Shown here piece after piece: positions 12,440 through 24,019 of a stretch of 64,000 bases of DNA; position 1 is the first letter of the stretch; every line of letters starts with the position of its first letter. Position numbers and translations under genes: made by a program. The notes under the pieces are model-generated. The model saw only the letters and a list, made by a program, of their open reading frames with translations. It was not told where the DNA came from and did no database searches. Origin of the DNA: Sphagnum magellanicum (taxonomy: Eukaryota > Streptophyta > Sphagnopsida > Sphagnales > Sphagnaceae); the NCBI GenBank assembly GCA_021904315.1, contig CM038915.1, positions 18,228,001-18,292,000 on the forward strand, in the 5' to 3' direction.

Positions 12440-15400
12440 CCCTTCTATACTTTGGATTCCATCCCCGAAATCTTTGTAAAATGACAGAAATGAAATGATA
12501 GTATTATATATCATTTTAAACATCTATTTACCCTACCATAGTGTTGTAATCCCAATCTATACAAAAATTAGTGGTTTTATATTCATGTTTTGCTCTACAG
12601 TTCTGATCTCCTCCCCCATTAATTCAATTTGTGGTTCTATGACTAGATGTTGTATTTTGGATATCTCTTATTTTGGTGTTGGAATAACCTCCACCTTTTC
12701 TTGTTCTTAAATTCCCTTTGGTTCTTTTTCTTCCTAATCCCCTCCTCTAAGGTCCTATGGTATCTATGGATGTACCTCCTCCTCCTAAGTTGTTCCACTT
12801 TTGAGGTCTTGTGATTCCTTTGTTTATACTTCTTCTTCCTGAGTTGCCCCACTAAGCCCTACTTCTGTCTTTTCATCTTGGCTTGATACCTCTGTGCTTG
12901 TTGGACTTCCACAAATGAAATCTAGAAAATTCTTTTGATAAACTTCCAATTTGTATTTTAGAATTCTTTCATCAACTTTATGTTGAGCCAAATTCTTCTC
13001 CAACTCCTTTGTAAAATATTCCTTTGTAACCTTCCACCATTCCTTAGATCATGCCTTAAAGTCCTTCATCTTGTTTTTCGTCCTCATCAATGTATAGTGT
13101 TGTAGCATCTATTCATAATCTTCTAATCTTTTCTTGATACTAACTAGATCCAAACTCTTCCTCTGTTCTTGTGTCCTCTCTAATCGTGCTTGTAGGTGTT
13201 GCAAAGTTTTTTAATACTCCTTATTGTCCTCCATTAAGTGCTCTCTTTTTGCTTTTGTTGTCTTTCATCTAAGCTCCTCAGATTGCAACATAGATACATT
13301 ATGCATATTTATCAATTCCAAATCTATCATAACATTTTCCTTCTCCTTCTTTTCTTTAGTTAGTGCTTTCACCTAACTATCTAAAGCCTCTTATTGTTTC
13401 TTATGAAAAAACAATGTTTCTATCCACCTTCTCTCTATGGTTTCCCAAATTTCAGCCTTCTGCTTTGAATTCTCCAATTTTTCATCTTGAGACTTCTACC
13501 ATGATGTGTTATCCTTGAGCTCCTCATTTTCATCCTATAGTTTCTTAATGAATATATTCCTCCATTTAACTTCTACCTTTTTTTTCCTCAAAATTTCCAC
13601 ATTATGTTTATACCTTTTTTGGAATACTCTCTCCTTATCTAATTTGTCCTATAACATTGCCTTCTCCTTTTCCCTCGTAACCAATTTGTGTTTCAAAATG
13701 TTTACTTCCAAAGTCAAATTCATCATATTTAGACTCACAATTGCCATGGTCTAAAATAACTCAGTTGCCTTATCTACTTTCATTGCTTCTACAGTTACCT
13801 CCTCAACAGACTTTGGTATTTTTATCTATGTTGTAGGATTTCCAATCCTTTTGCAAATGATCCCAGTTCCTATACCAATTTTCTCCCCAGTTCAACTTCA
13901 AATGGGAATCCTTCTATAGATCTTGCCTTACTAAGTGGTATCTATAGTTATGCTACTTTAAACTCTTCAAAAGCAAGTTGTAGACCTCTCTCCGTCTGCA
14001 ATTTAGTAGCCTGTAGACCTTCATGTGTCTATTGTTGTTGTTATAAATGTTGTTGTAAATGTTGAGTTTTTTTTGGACTTGTAGTGGTCCCCATCCAATA
14101 TTAGCATACATCCCCTTTAACGTATAGATGCTCCTCACCCTCTATAAACCTTATGTCATGTTCCCTCTTAACAACCTAGTTTTACTCCTTCAATTATCTC
14201 TCTTGTGGCAATGTCATTTGTGGTATCTCCTACTTTTGTTCCCTTGACTATCTCTCCTATGGAAATGTCATCCGTAATACTGTTATAGTTTGTTTAACTT
14301 CCTATAACATTGGTGGCACTACCCTTATCACTGTTAGTAATGTAGATGGTTCCACTTTGCCCTCATCATTTTTTGTGCCCTCAAATATGTGCTTTCATGT
14401 TCCCTTTTCATTCTTGAACCTAAGGTTCCTCCTTCCTCAACTATGTTCTTTCTCTTAAGAACACTTCTTGGAGAATCTATTGCATCTTTCATTATTTTTT
14501 TAATGCTATCTACATCTCCTCCCTAGTTCTTTTAACCTTGGCCGATGGTTTCTATGGATTGTCCTTTTGATGCATAAACAGATATTGAAATTTTTTTGCC
14601 AATACCAAGGCAGATTGATAAGTATCTTTCTTATCCCCCTTATTCTCTTTAACATACTTATGCCACCTATCCAGTTCATTACACAAACTATTGAATATAA
14701 TATGTGCCCAATCTACCTTATGCACATTCTATGTTTTCACCAATTTAATAACATTTTTGTTATTAAAATATTGTACCTTCTCCTTTTGATAAATGACAGA
14801 TATAATGGTAGGATATTTGACATAGTATGGCAAACCTAAACTCTTTGCATTCCATTGATTTGCAGAAAAATTTGTAGGTGCAATCTACAACTATGTAATG
14901 CCCAAAGTATTAGTGACTTACTAACCTATCCTTTTGGTTTTTCTACATACCCTTCCGCACACACTCTAAATACATATACAATCAATTGTTTATTGATTAC
15001 ATACACCTTATCCTTATGCCCAAAATAGATATTTGTGCCTTTGATTAAGAATGTGTTAAAAATTTCCAACATTACATCGGGAATCGACACTTCCCACCCC
15101 ATCAAAAACAAAAGAACAAGCCCTGCTTTCGAAGCCCATTCTTCTTTTGTAACAATATCCTTCCAATTCTCCATTCGCTCTATATGTTTATCAGAGTTAT
15201 GTTTTGTCTATGTTCACATGAAAACGCTTAAGATTTGGAATTTTAATACCTTTCTCTAAAAGTGTAGCTTTGTCCAAAATTACACGTTTTCTCTTTGCTA
15301 CCACTTCCGCTTCATGATGTTCCATCTCCATCGACCTTCAATGTGCTTTTGCCGTTGTTTGCACCTTTGTGGCTTGTTGTACTTTCAACTACACTTTTTA

Positions 15401-16690
15401 TGAATAATTGCTCTTCATGCACAATAACCTTCTCCTCCCTCCCTTGTGTCCATCTTCACTGTCTATGTTTCCACAAAATGATGTTCCTCAACTTCGTCTT
15501 CCTATGAGTCTTCAATGAACACCAAACTCATTGATGTAGCTCCTAGTCTTGTTTGCTCTCTTACATGCCAATGTTGTATACTTCTGCATAGAAATTCAAC
15601 TGCAAATGTTCCAATTGTATCTATGTTTTGAATTATCGTCTGCACAAACAATATCTTCACATTATATAGCTTCCCTTCTGCACATTCTGAAGATGATGAT
15701 GAATGTGACGGCAACCTTACAATCAATGGTTGAATATTCGACACTCCTTATCTCTCTGCTTTTCTCAACTCCTCTTCTACTTTTATTCTTATCAACAATT
15801 GTCTTCCTCCTCCTGCCTTCACATGTGCTCACTCTTTTGCACTTCCTTTTCCCTTGCTATTCGCTGTAGTTTTTCAATTGCACTCTCTACACTCATACTG
15901 TTATGAACTCCAAAACTTCAAAAATGGACACAATTTCCAACAAACGCAAATCATTTTTGACATTATCTTAGTTTTTCACGTCCTTGAACATTCCGTTCAT
16001 CACATTCATTTTTTCATCTACCTGTCGTCTTTTAATTAATGCATGATCCCCGAAATTAATATGGCCCATCACTACAAGTTTATGTGTCCCTTGTATAACC
16101 ACGTGGAAGCACTTAACATCATCAGTATGAGTGAATGTCACAAATTTCATCTTCCGATTACTCTGCATCCATAATCTCCCTACATTATCTATATTAACTC
16201 CACTTGATTCACCATGTACCCCTTTTGTTGACTATGCCCATTTATTGGTTGACTGTGAAAACACATATGCTAACTATACCAATTTCTCTATTGACTATGC
16301 CCACAATTTTGAGGATTGTGCGAATACTCAAGATGACCAAACGAATATTGTTGTTGATTTAGCTGATATTCCTAACATTTCATCTTTAGATCGTTGCATC
16401 CCAAATCGAGCACTATTACAATTATTAGTCATCTACTGATCAATCCACATTAACATCAATAGAATAGTCATTGGGTTTGTGCTCATTGGCATTATTGGTG
16501 TTCCCATTGGGAACACATAAGGGTGCAACCCACACCAATATGAAGGTATAATGATCAAATCTTGTTGTTGTTCAAGCACTTTTATAATCTTCAAGTGTTT
16601 ATAAGCTTTTATATTAATAATCGATAAAACAATAAAGTTCACAATCATAGGTGCTTGAAAATTTTGTAACTATGGATGAATCTATGGGTT
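12440..16690 (-). pseudogene. Extra 3' reading frame between integrase and LTR, coiled-coil protein
   Basis: Downstream of integrase, in the same sense, the minus strand reads as a long Lys/Glu-rich protein once in-frame stops are ignored. An N-terminal region about 16.4-15.5 kb is poorly preserved. A globular segment at 15174-14926 (WKDIVTKEEWASKAGL, VLLFLMGWEVSIP) follows, then YVKYPTIISVIYQKEKVQYF and WAHIIFNSLCNELDRWHKY. From about 13.8 to 12.7 kb come heptad-like stretches such as LEDYEQMLQHYTLM, with Q at an interrupted codon. It ends in an acidic Ser/Thr-rich tail. Nearly all stops replace CAG, CAA or CGA. It occupies the place of the env-like ORF of Athila elements but has no membrane segments. 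I do not know its function. Confidence 0.6.
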
Positions 16691-17254
16691 TCCAATTGAA
16701 TGTTTATATTTCACATTCATCATCATCCTCCTCTGTGTCAGAATTCACCTCTTGAACTCCACTTGCATTTTTTTCCCAATATATTGGCATCTATTGTTCT
16801 TTTTTTAGAACTTCAAATTCCATGTATTTATAAGGTTTGAGCTTATTCACATTGACCAACACATGGTTAGTTTCAAACTTCTCAATGGTCACCAATAACA
16901 CAATGTTATTTAGCACCACATATTATACTTTATACAATCCAAACCATTTCCTAATAAACTTCCCTAGGTGTGACTTATTTCCCTTTGTAAATCACAAAAC
17001 ATAATCACCAAAACTAAATTGTTTTTTCGGATTCTTTTGTTGACTCCATAATGCTCTATTGTAGTGTTAAATTCTTGAAGTTTCTGCAGCTTACATTTTA
17101 GCTTCCTCTAACTTTTTGAGCTTTGTAATTCTACTAGTTAAAACTTTCATTAGAGTATTGTCTCTCTCATCTCCACTAGCAATTGGAACAATGTACTCTA
17201 TGGGCATTAAGGGATGTAATCCGTACACTAATTGATATGATGTATACCCTATTA
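16690..17254 (-). pseudogene. Integrase C-terminal part (Ty3/gypsy, minus strand)
   Basis: It contains TSYQLVYGLHPLMPIEY directly after the CACTA insertion point, then a C-terminal domain with KWFGLYKV, NKLKPYKYMEFEV and an acidic tail ending near 16715. It joins in frame to the integrase core at 20416 when the insertion and one CTA copy are removed. There is one TAG where Gln is expected (KKEQ-MPIYWE). Confidence 0.85.
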
Positions 17255-17679
17255 CTACACTCGAAGAAAAACATGTATTTTCAACTACTCTTTGCGAGTA
17301 AATTTTAATTACAAGAGACATTTTGCAACTAAAATCCTTTTAGTCACCTAAGACAAGTCGCATGTGATCAATTAATCACAAATGACAAAGGGTATTGTAT
17401 GAAAGAAAAAGTCAACAAATACATTTCATACTTTGACTCCATTGTATATGTATTGCCACATGCAATTAAGATGCAATTATTTTGGTCACAATTGAGCGCA
17501 AATCATGTGTTGCCACATGTCTTAATATTTGATTTAAAATAATAATAATTATTATTATTTTGAAATAATCTAGGACGTTCAATTCAAATACTTGGATGAT
17601 TTTATATTATGACACGTGGCCCAATGTAAATATGCCACATGGCGATAAAAAATTAATTTAATAAAATATCAATATTAGG

Positions 17680-17900
17680 TTAGTAAGTACTTAGGTAGGT
17701 ACATAAATAGGTGCATATATTCTTTACCTACCTACCTACCTACCTACCTACCTACCTAGTTAGGTAAATAAGTAGGTTCTACTTTCCTAGGTTAAATACC
17801 TACTCATATAGGTAGGTATTTAGGTAGGTAGGTACATAGGCCGACCTAGATGGGTAGGTCAAACTAGGTACCTACTTAGCTAGATAGATAAGTAGGTTGG
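17680..17900. repeat. TAGG/CCTA tetranucleotide array
   Basis: A block of TAGGTAGGTA words, then a pure CCTA run (about 17727-17758), then TAGGTAGG words again. The opposite orientations can pair into hairpins. A shorter version sits at 11113-11215 in the other CACTA-like copy, so it is a conserved part of this transposon family. Confidence 0.85.
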
Positions 17901-19121
17901 GGAGGCAAGTACTTTAGAATTGTGCATTATTTGTTTTTTTGTTTTGGGTTGAACCTTTTGATTAGTTCATCCCATGTGCACAAAATTTTTAATGTGAAAT
18001 CGGGTGGCCACACCCCCTTTGTTTATATAGTGTTCAAAGTAGGAATGAAGAACAAACAATATGGGATAAGTTTTGAAGTTGCAACTTCCTTACAAATTAA
18101 GTTGTAATTCCAAAACTTTCTTCATGCCTAACTTTCTTAGTTTTTAGATTTTTAAACAATTCAAGTACTAGATAATTAGATAATCATTTAATTAATAATG
18201 ATTCAATTTACATATATTTAAATTATAAACAATACACTACAAATATTCATTATTCATTATCAATTACTTAAATAAACAATGGTTTTTTAATATTTAACAA
18301 ACTAGCTATTTAGTTACTCACAAGTTATAATACATAACTCATAAATAATTAAATAAATAAAATATTTATAAAATATTTATTACTTTTTAGAATCTGATCG
18401 AATTATATGTAATATAATTGATGTAAAACTAATTTAATGACTGTAATTTTAAAAATAAATATTTTAAATATTTCTTTTAACATTATAAGTAATGAATTAA
18501 CAATTGTTATTAAAAAAGTAAATTCTTACACGATTTCTAAAAAATTACTATTCAACTAATTACATTACTTACTGGATAATTACATTTATTGTTGTAAATA
18601 TTATTATAGGTCAAGTTTTCTTTTTGCTCTTGGTAATTCTTAACTATAAATACAATAATTTGTTCAACATAACATTAATTTTCATAATTACTGTAAAATT
18701 ACTAAAAAATATTTGTCATAGATGATTAATCAAAATTTTTTTAAAGATAATATTATTATATAATAATTGGTGAAATTAAAATCAGTAAAATAATTATTTT
18801 AACTACACCATAATTTTTCCAATTTTTTAATTCAGGTTTGAAATTATAAATTAAAAAGTGTGAATATTATGTCCAATTACAAAATAAATCTGCACATACT
18901 AATTAATTCTTATATGAAGTAATTAAAATGATTTGAGAGTAATGTCACGTTAATTTTATTTATTTATTTCTTCTAATATAAAAATATATATTATATAATA
19001 TACAAATCTATGTTATTAGAATAATTACTTAGTGTCACTTAGATTTAATAAAGATAATCATTTATAGTTATTTATAAAAGTGATTTATTATGGATAACAA
19101 TAGTAGAAAAAACCCTTGAAA

Positions 19122-20030
19122 CTCAATCAATAATTTTTTGGATTAAAATAGAAATTTAAGATTCCAAAATAGTATTTCAGAATTCAAATATCAATTTTAA
19201 ATCAAATAAGTTTTTTGAAGTCAAATAACAAATTTCAGAATCGAAATGTCAAATTTCAGATTCAAATAATAGTATTCAAAATTAAAAATGTCCATTTTAA
19301 GGCTCAATTAATAATTTTCTGAATTGAAATATTAATTTTGAAAATCCAAAATAATAATTTGGAATTCAAATTTCAACTTTCAAGTCAAGTAATTTTTTAA
19401 AATTTAGATTAAAAACTTCAGAATTCAAATATCAAATTTCAAGTTCAAATTAAAATATTTAAAATCAAGTTGCCAATTTTTAGACTCAATAAAGTTTCTT
19501 AAATTGAAATAATAATTTTTAGATTTGAAAATAATAATTTAGAATTCAAATATCAATTTTTAGATCAATTTTTTTTTTGAATTTAAATAAAAATTTTCAG
19601 AATTGAAATGTCAATTTTCATATTCAAATAACAATATTCAAAATTGAAATTTCCATTTTTATACTCAATTACTAACTTTCAAACTTGAAATATTAATTTT
19701 GAGAATCCAAAATAATAATTGGGAATTTAAATTTTAGGTTCGAATCAAATGATTATTTAGAATCTAAATGAAAAAAATTCAGAACTGAAATATAAATTTT
19801 CATATTCATATAAAAATATTCAAAATTAAAATGTCCATTTGTATGATCAATTAATAATTTTCTGAATTGAAATACTTATTTTTTTATTCCAAAATATTAA
19901 TTTATAATTCAAAATCAAATTTTAAATCAAATAATTCTTTTTGAATTTAAATTCAAAATATCATGTTCAAATCAAAATTTTCAAATTCAAATAATGTTTT
20001 AAACAACTGAAATAACAATTTTCAGATTTG
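19122..20030. repeat. Tandem repeat of about 181 bp, five diverged units
   Basis: The marker CTCAATTAATAATTTTCTGA and its variants occur at 19122, 19303, 19485, 19664 and 19846, with spacings of 181, 182, 179 and 182 bp. Between markers the same order of words recurs: GAATTCAAATATCAATTTT, then CAGAATTGAAATGTCAA, then AATATTCAAAATT. Units are diverged. The array lies within CACTA-like copy 1. Confidence 0.85.
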
Positions 20031-20412
20031 AAAAAATTCAAAGTTCAAATATTAATTTTGAGATTCATTATTTGAACAATATACATATGTATGCATATTA
20101 TATATATATAATTTTAATACATACATTAAAATACACTTATATGTCATTGTAGAATACGTTTAAGATACAACTAATTTGGTGATTATTGCAACTAATGAGA
20201 CATATTAACCTATTAATGGATGAAAATAAATGTAAAATTGATGCAACCAATAGGATGAAATTTTTAGTAGTTGCATCATAGTTATGAAAATGACCAAAAT
20301 AGTTGAAAGTTGGTCTTTTAATTGCAAATTTTCCCAAATCTAGTTGCAAACGACTACAAGTCGCATGTAGTTGTAAATGGAGTGGTTACATTTTGGCTGA
20401 TTTTTATTAGTG

Positions 20413-21010
20413 CTACTTGGTCTGCAGTTTTGTATGAAAATAACACTACAAACAAATGTACATCCTTATCTATTATAATTTCATTAACTAACTTGGTGAA
20501 CAGTGTCCCAAGTACCTTGTTAGTAGATTTAGCTTGCCGATTCCCTTGAAGATAATAAGTTGTAGAACTCACATGTTTCATTAGAAAATGATTTATCAAA
20601 TACTTGATGGCATCATTAATAAAATGAACTCCTTGATCTGTGACTATAATCAAAGGACATTGAAACTTGGTTAATATGCACTCATAATTTTGTTTTGTTG
20701 TGACTAATGTTATATTAATTTTCAATGCTCTTGCTTCCACCCACTTAGTAGCATAGTATGTGGTAACAAGAATATATTTGTTCCTTGTATATCTCCATGA
20801 TGGCTTAATTGGCCCCATAAAATCAAATCCCCGTTTCATAAATGGTTCCTTTGGAAGACTTGTGACCATGCAAGACTTTGAATTGCTAATCCTCTTGTTT
20901 TTTGACATGCATCACAAGATCTATAGTAATCATGCACGTCCATGTACATAGTTGGCCACCAATATCCAACATCCAATATCTTCCTCCACATTATTTACAT
21001 TGCAAAATGC
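20413..21010 (-). pseudogene. Integrase zinc-binding and catalytic core (Ty3/gypsy, minus strand)
   Basis: It starts near 21010 with YWWPTMYMDVHDYYRSCDACQK, abbreviated here to its key residues: the C-x2-C of the HHCC zinc site. It continues with GFDFMGPI (first catalytic Asp), VTDQGVHFIND (second Asp) and the segment just before TNKVLGTLF, where the third acidic residue lies in a diverged context. Frames agree from 20908 to the CACTA-like insertion. Decayed, not functional. Confidence 0.85.
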
Positions 21011-21198
21011 CTTTTTCAAGGTCCTTCATGCAATTCTTTCATCACCATTTGTGCTTCTATTATTGTCAAACATCATTGAAGTCTATTGTCTTGGCCCATT
21101 TTGTACAATTCACCATTCTTCAGTGTAAAAGGCTTTGTTCTCCTAACCAATATCTACTTCTACTACATTAATAATGTGCCCTCAATATGTCTTGTTTT

Positions 21199-21666
21199 TT
21201 AAAATTCTTTTACATCATTTAACCACTTAGGCCATGTATAAAACAAACTTGCATTTGTGGTTTGATTAGGCACACTTGTGGGTTCTGTACTATCCGATAA
21301 TCTTAACAATGCATTTACAACTACATGAATTCTACTTGGTTTATACACTATTGTGAAATCATAATAAAAAACCAATAACAACCATTTAGCTATTCTCCTT
21401 GAAACATGTGGTTTGTTGGCCAAAAAAACCAATGCCATATGATCTACATAAAAAACAAACTTATTGCCCAACAAACAACGTTTGAACTTGTGCAAAGAAA
21501 AAACCATTACTAAAGCCTCTCTTTTTGTTGTACTATAATTTTGTTCTACTCTATTTAGAAACTGAAAAGCATACACTATTGGTTTATCACTCTTTTGTGT
21601 TATGTTTAAAGACAACATATCCCCCATAGCTAACAAAGACACATATGTATGAACATGAAATTCCAC
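21199..21666 (-). pseudogene. RNase H domain (Ty3/gypsy, minus strand)
   Basis: Typical Ty3 RNase H order: PIVYAFQFLNRVEQNYSTT, then REALVMVFSLHKFKRCLLG, then FVFYVDHMALVFLANKP and a tether region with DFTIVYKPSRIHVVVNALLR. In functional copies the last segment reads N-x-x-A-D-x-L-S-R; here the acidic residue is lost. It follows RT on the same strand. Confidence 0.88.
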
Positions 21667-21849
21667 CTACCAATTTGGTGATATTAGTATCAGTGTTTCA
21701 ATATACTTTTGTTTAATCAATTCCTAGGCCTTATGACATTCCTCTATCCAAAGAAGAGTCTTTTTTTTGTTAATTTAATGATAGGTGCCATAATTGCAAC
21801 AAAATTTTTTATAAAACATCTGTAAAATTGTGCCATCCCATTGAATATT

Positions 21850-22790
21850 TGAATCTACTAGGGATTCTTAGGTGGTGGCATGTTTACGATTGCTTGTATT
21901 TTCGTTGGATATGGTAGTTTCCCTTCCTTGGAAACAATAAAACCCAAGATCATCCCTGAAAATACCATAAATGCACATTTGTCTGGATTCAAACTAATGT
22001 CATATTCTCTATACTTTTAAAAACATAGTCCAAGCTTTTGCACATGGCTCTCCATGTCATAATACACTGTAAAGTCATCCAAAAATATCTTCTTAAAATT
22101 ATCCAAATACTTTTTAAACGTTTTGGTCATGGCTCTACGATATGTTGGAGGTCCATTTTTATCTCCAAATGGCATCACCTTCCATATAAAAGCCCCCCAA
22201 TCTATAACAAATGCAATATTTTATTTGTCATCTACAGCTATAACTATTTGATGATATCATGAATATCCATCTAAGAAGGAATATGTCTCATACCCTGCTA
22301 TTGTGTTCAACACTTCATCTGTAAAAGGTAATGGGTATGGATCTTTTTTTGTGGCTGCATTTAGTTTTCTAAAATCTATACAGATTTTCAACTTGCCATT
22401 TTTGTTGGATACTATTACTATGGGTAAGAACCATGTAACTTCTTCTACAAATTCAATGAACCTAATTGCTAATAACTTATCTATATTTTGTTTAACCATT
22501 GTAACATAGTTTGGATTAATCTGTACCTAGCTTAATGTGTTAGCAATATAGTAGTGTCCAACTCAATTGTGTGTTGTGCTAACTTTGGTGGAATCCCTTT
22601 TAGATCTTTGTGTGTCCATGCAAAAACATCTTTGATTTCCTTCAACAATTGTTCCAATTCTAGCACCTTGCCTATTTTTAATTGTGCATTAATCTTCACC
22701 ATTTGTGGTTCTATATCAGTTCCAAGATTGAACTTCATCAATTGTTGATATTTAATTAACATCCATTTTGTTATCTGCAATCCCTATGCT
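21850..22790 (-). pseudogene. Reverse transcriptase (Ty3/gypsy, minus strand)
   Basis: The pre-RT segment VFAWTHKDLKGIPPKLAQH leads into KLKICIDFRKLNAATKKD, then PYPLPFTDEVLNTIAG and the motif FLDDFTVYYD near 22090-22060. F-L/M-D-D in place of the more usual Y-x-D-D is typical of the Tat/Athila branch. Several frameshifts and stops interrupt it. Confidence 0.88.
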
Positions 22791-23100
22791 TTGATGTTTG
22801 CTAGAGTTTCATCAACTATAACATTCCCTGGTAGATGTCTATAGTACGTCTCTAGATACACCTTATCTTCCAAAGCTATTTCAGGCTCATATCTATTATT
22901 AGGTATCTTCTTCTCTATGCTCTGTACTTCAAATCCCTATTCAAAAATACTAGATTTCACATATGTATGCATGATCCCATCTGTGCTTTTCATAGATTGA
23001 ATTGTCTCAAATAAACTAATTGTTCTTATGGAAAACAAGCAAAGATGATATATTTTTCTTCATTTGTGATGTGATTCTGATAATCGTAACACATTAACAT

Positions 23101-23463
23101 TTATGGTCTTCTTACTTCACTTCCCAAATGTTTGGTAATTGTAATTGTTCGGATTGTCCCATTCCCTTGTATGGTAACAATGTTACTTCCCCAATCATGT
23201 GCCATTTTAGCATCCCTCAACCATGGTCTCCCCAACATGGAATAACTAGAATCTACCATACTATTTTGAAGTATAGTAAACATAATTATGTGAGGAATGC
23301 CATGAACACATATTTTTAGATCTCTAATCAACCCCACTAGTTTTGTGGTTGTTTGATCTACCATCCTCAAATTATATAGTGCAAGTTTAGGCTTTGGAAA
23401 CCCCAACCTTAATCTCAATTGTTTTGTGATAATATTAACTCTAGAACCTCCATCTAGTAACAC
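23101..23463 (-). pseudogene. Aspartic protease of the minus-strand Ty3/gypsy element
   Basis: 120 codons open with MLLDGGSRVNIITKQLRLRL, the D-G-G-S-x-V-N-I-I active-site form used by many plant Ty3 elements, followed by the flap region and MLGRPWLRDAKMAHDWGSN. Retropepsins cut the polyprotein. It lies between gag and RT as expected. Confidence 0.88.
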
Positions 23464-24019
23464 ATCTAATATAGTATTCTTCCCAATCTATAGTTGAATA
23501 AATGCCATATGATTATCTATTGCTATAGTAATTATCCCTACTTCTGTTACTAAATAACCAACTTGTTTTTTGGTGGTTGCTTTACTTACATTTTGAATTT
23601 TGAACACAACTTGGGTGGGTATGCCAAATACTACTCCTATGGACGCATAGAAATCTTAGGAAGTAGTGAATTCACAAAGGAAACTAATCACAATATAAGA
23701 GATTTTTCTAAACATTGGTAAACAAATGCTAGAAACAAGTTATACTTTGAAGTTAAGTGGATGGCCTTTCTGTTTGAGTTTGTGTTTTTTGAATATATTG
23801 AATTATCTCCACCATTGATTGCTTCAACCGTTCTTCTTTCTCCCAATTAACAACACTCTCTACTTTTATTTTATTTTTAATCCTTGAACACATGTTTGTC
23901 AATTACTTTACTTCTTGTGGTAACATTAACATCCACCACATTCACGTCCATAATGATTGTTTGTGTCTTAGCAACCGGTTGAACCTCTACTACTATCATA
24001 AACTTCCCATGAAACATTT

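Larger units (their letters stand above)
17258..20412. mobile_element. CACTA-like non-autonomous transposon copy 1, 3155 bp, in integrase
   Basis: Left end CACTCGAAGAAAAACATG; right end, read inward on the other strand, CACTAATAAAAATCAGCC. It is flanked by the 3-bp duplication CTA at 17255-17257 and 20413-20415, the size expected of the CACTA (CMC) superfamily. Further inward both ends carry CAACTAC and TGCGA words. The interior has a TAGG/CCTA array, AT-rich filler and a 181-bp tandem repeat. I see no transposase. Removing it with one CTA restores the integrase frame exactly. Confidence 0.88.

Noticed and set aside
16131-16439. Plus-strand 102-codon frame and similar frames at 12-16 kb
   Set aside because: They are antisense to the Ty3 element's 3' ORF, which has the better and longer coding pattern.
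12440-16690. A reassigned genetic code with TAG/TAA as Gln
   Set aside because: The stops fit Gln positions, but only in transposons. The MCD and PHAX genes use no internal TAG/TAA and end at normal stops, so C-to-T decay explains it.
17680-17900. CRISPR-like or telomeric array
   Set aside because: The CCTA/TAGG units lack spacers and are not the plant telomere unit. It is a microsatellite inside a transposon.
17251-20412. A 5-bp duplication TATTA around the integrase insertion
   Set aside because: It also restores a frame, but the 3-bp CTA model gives CACT...AGTG ends and a better integrase match (DQVVIGYTSYQ).
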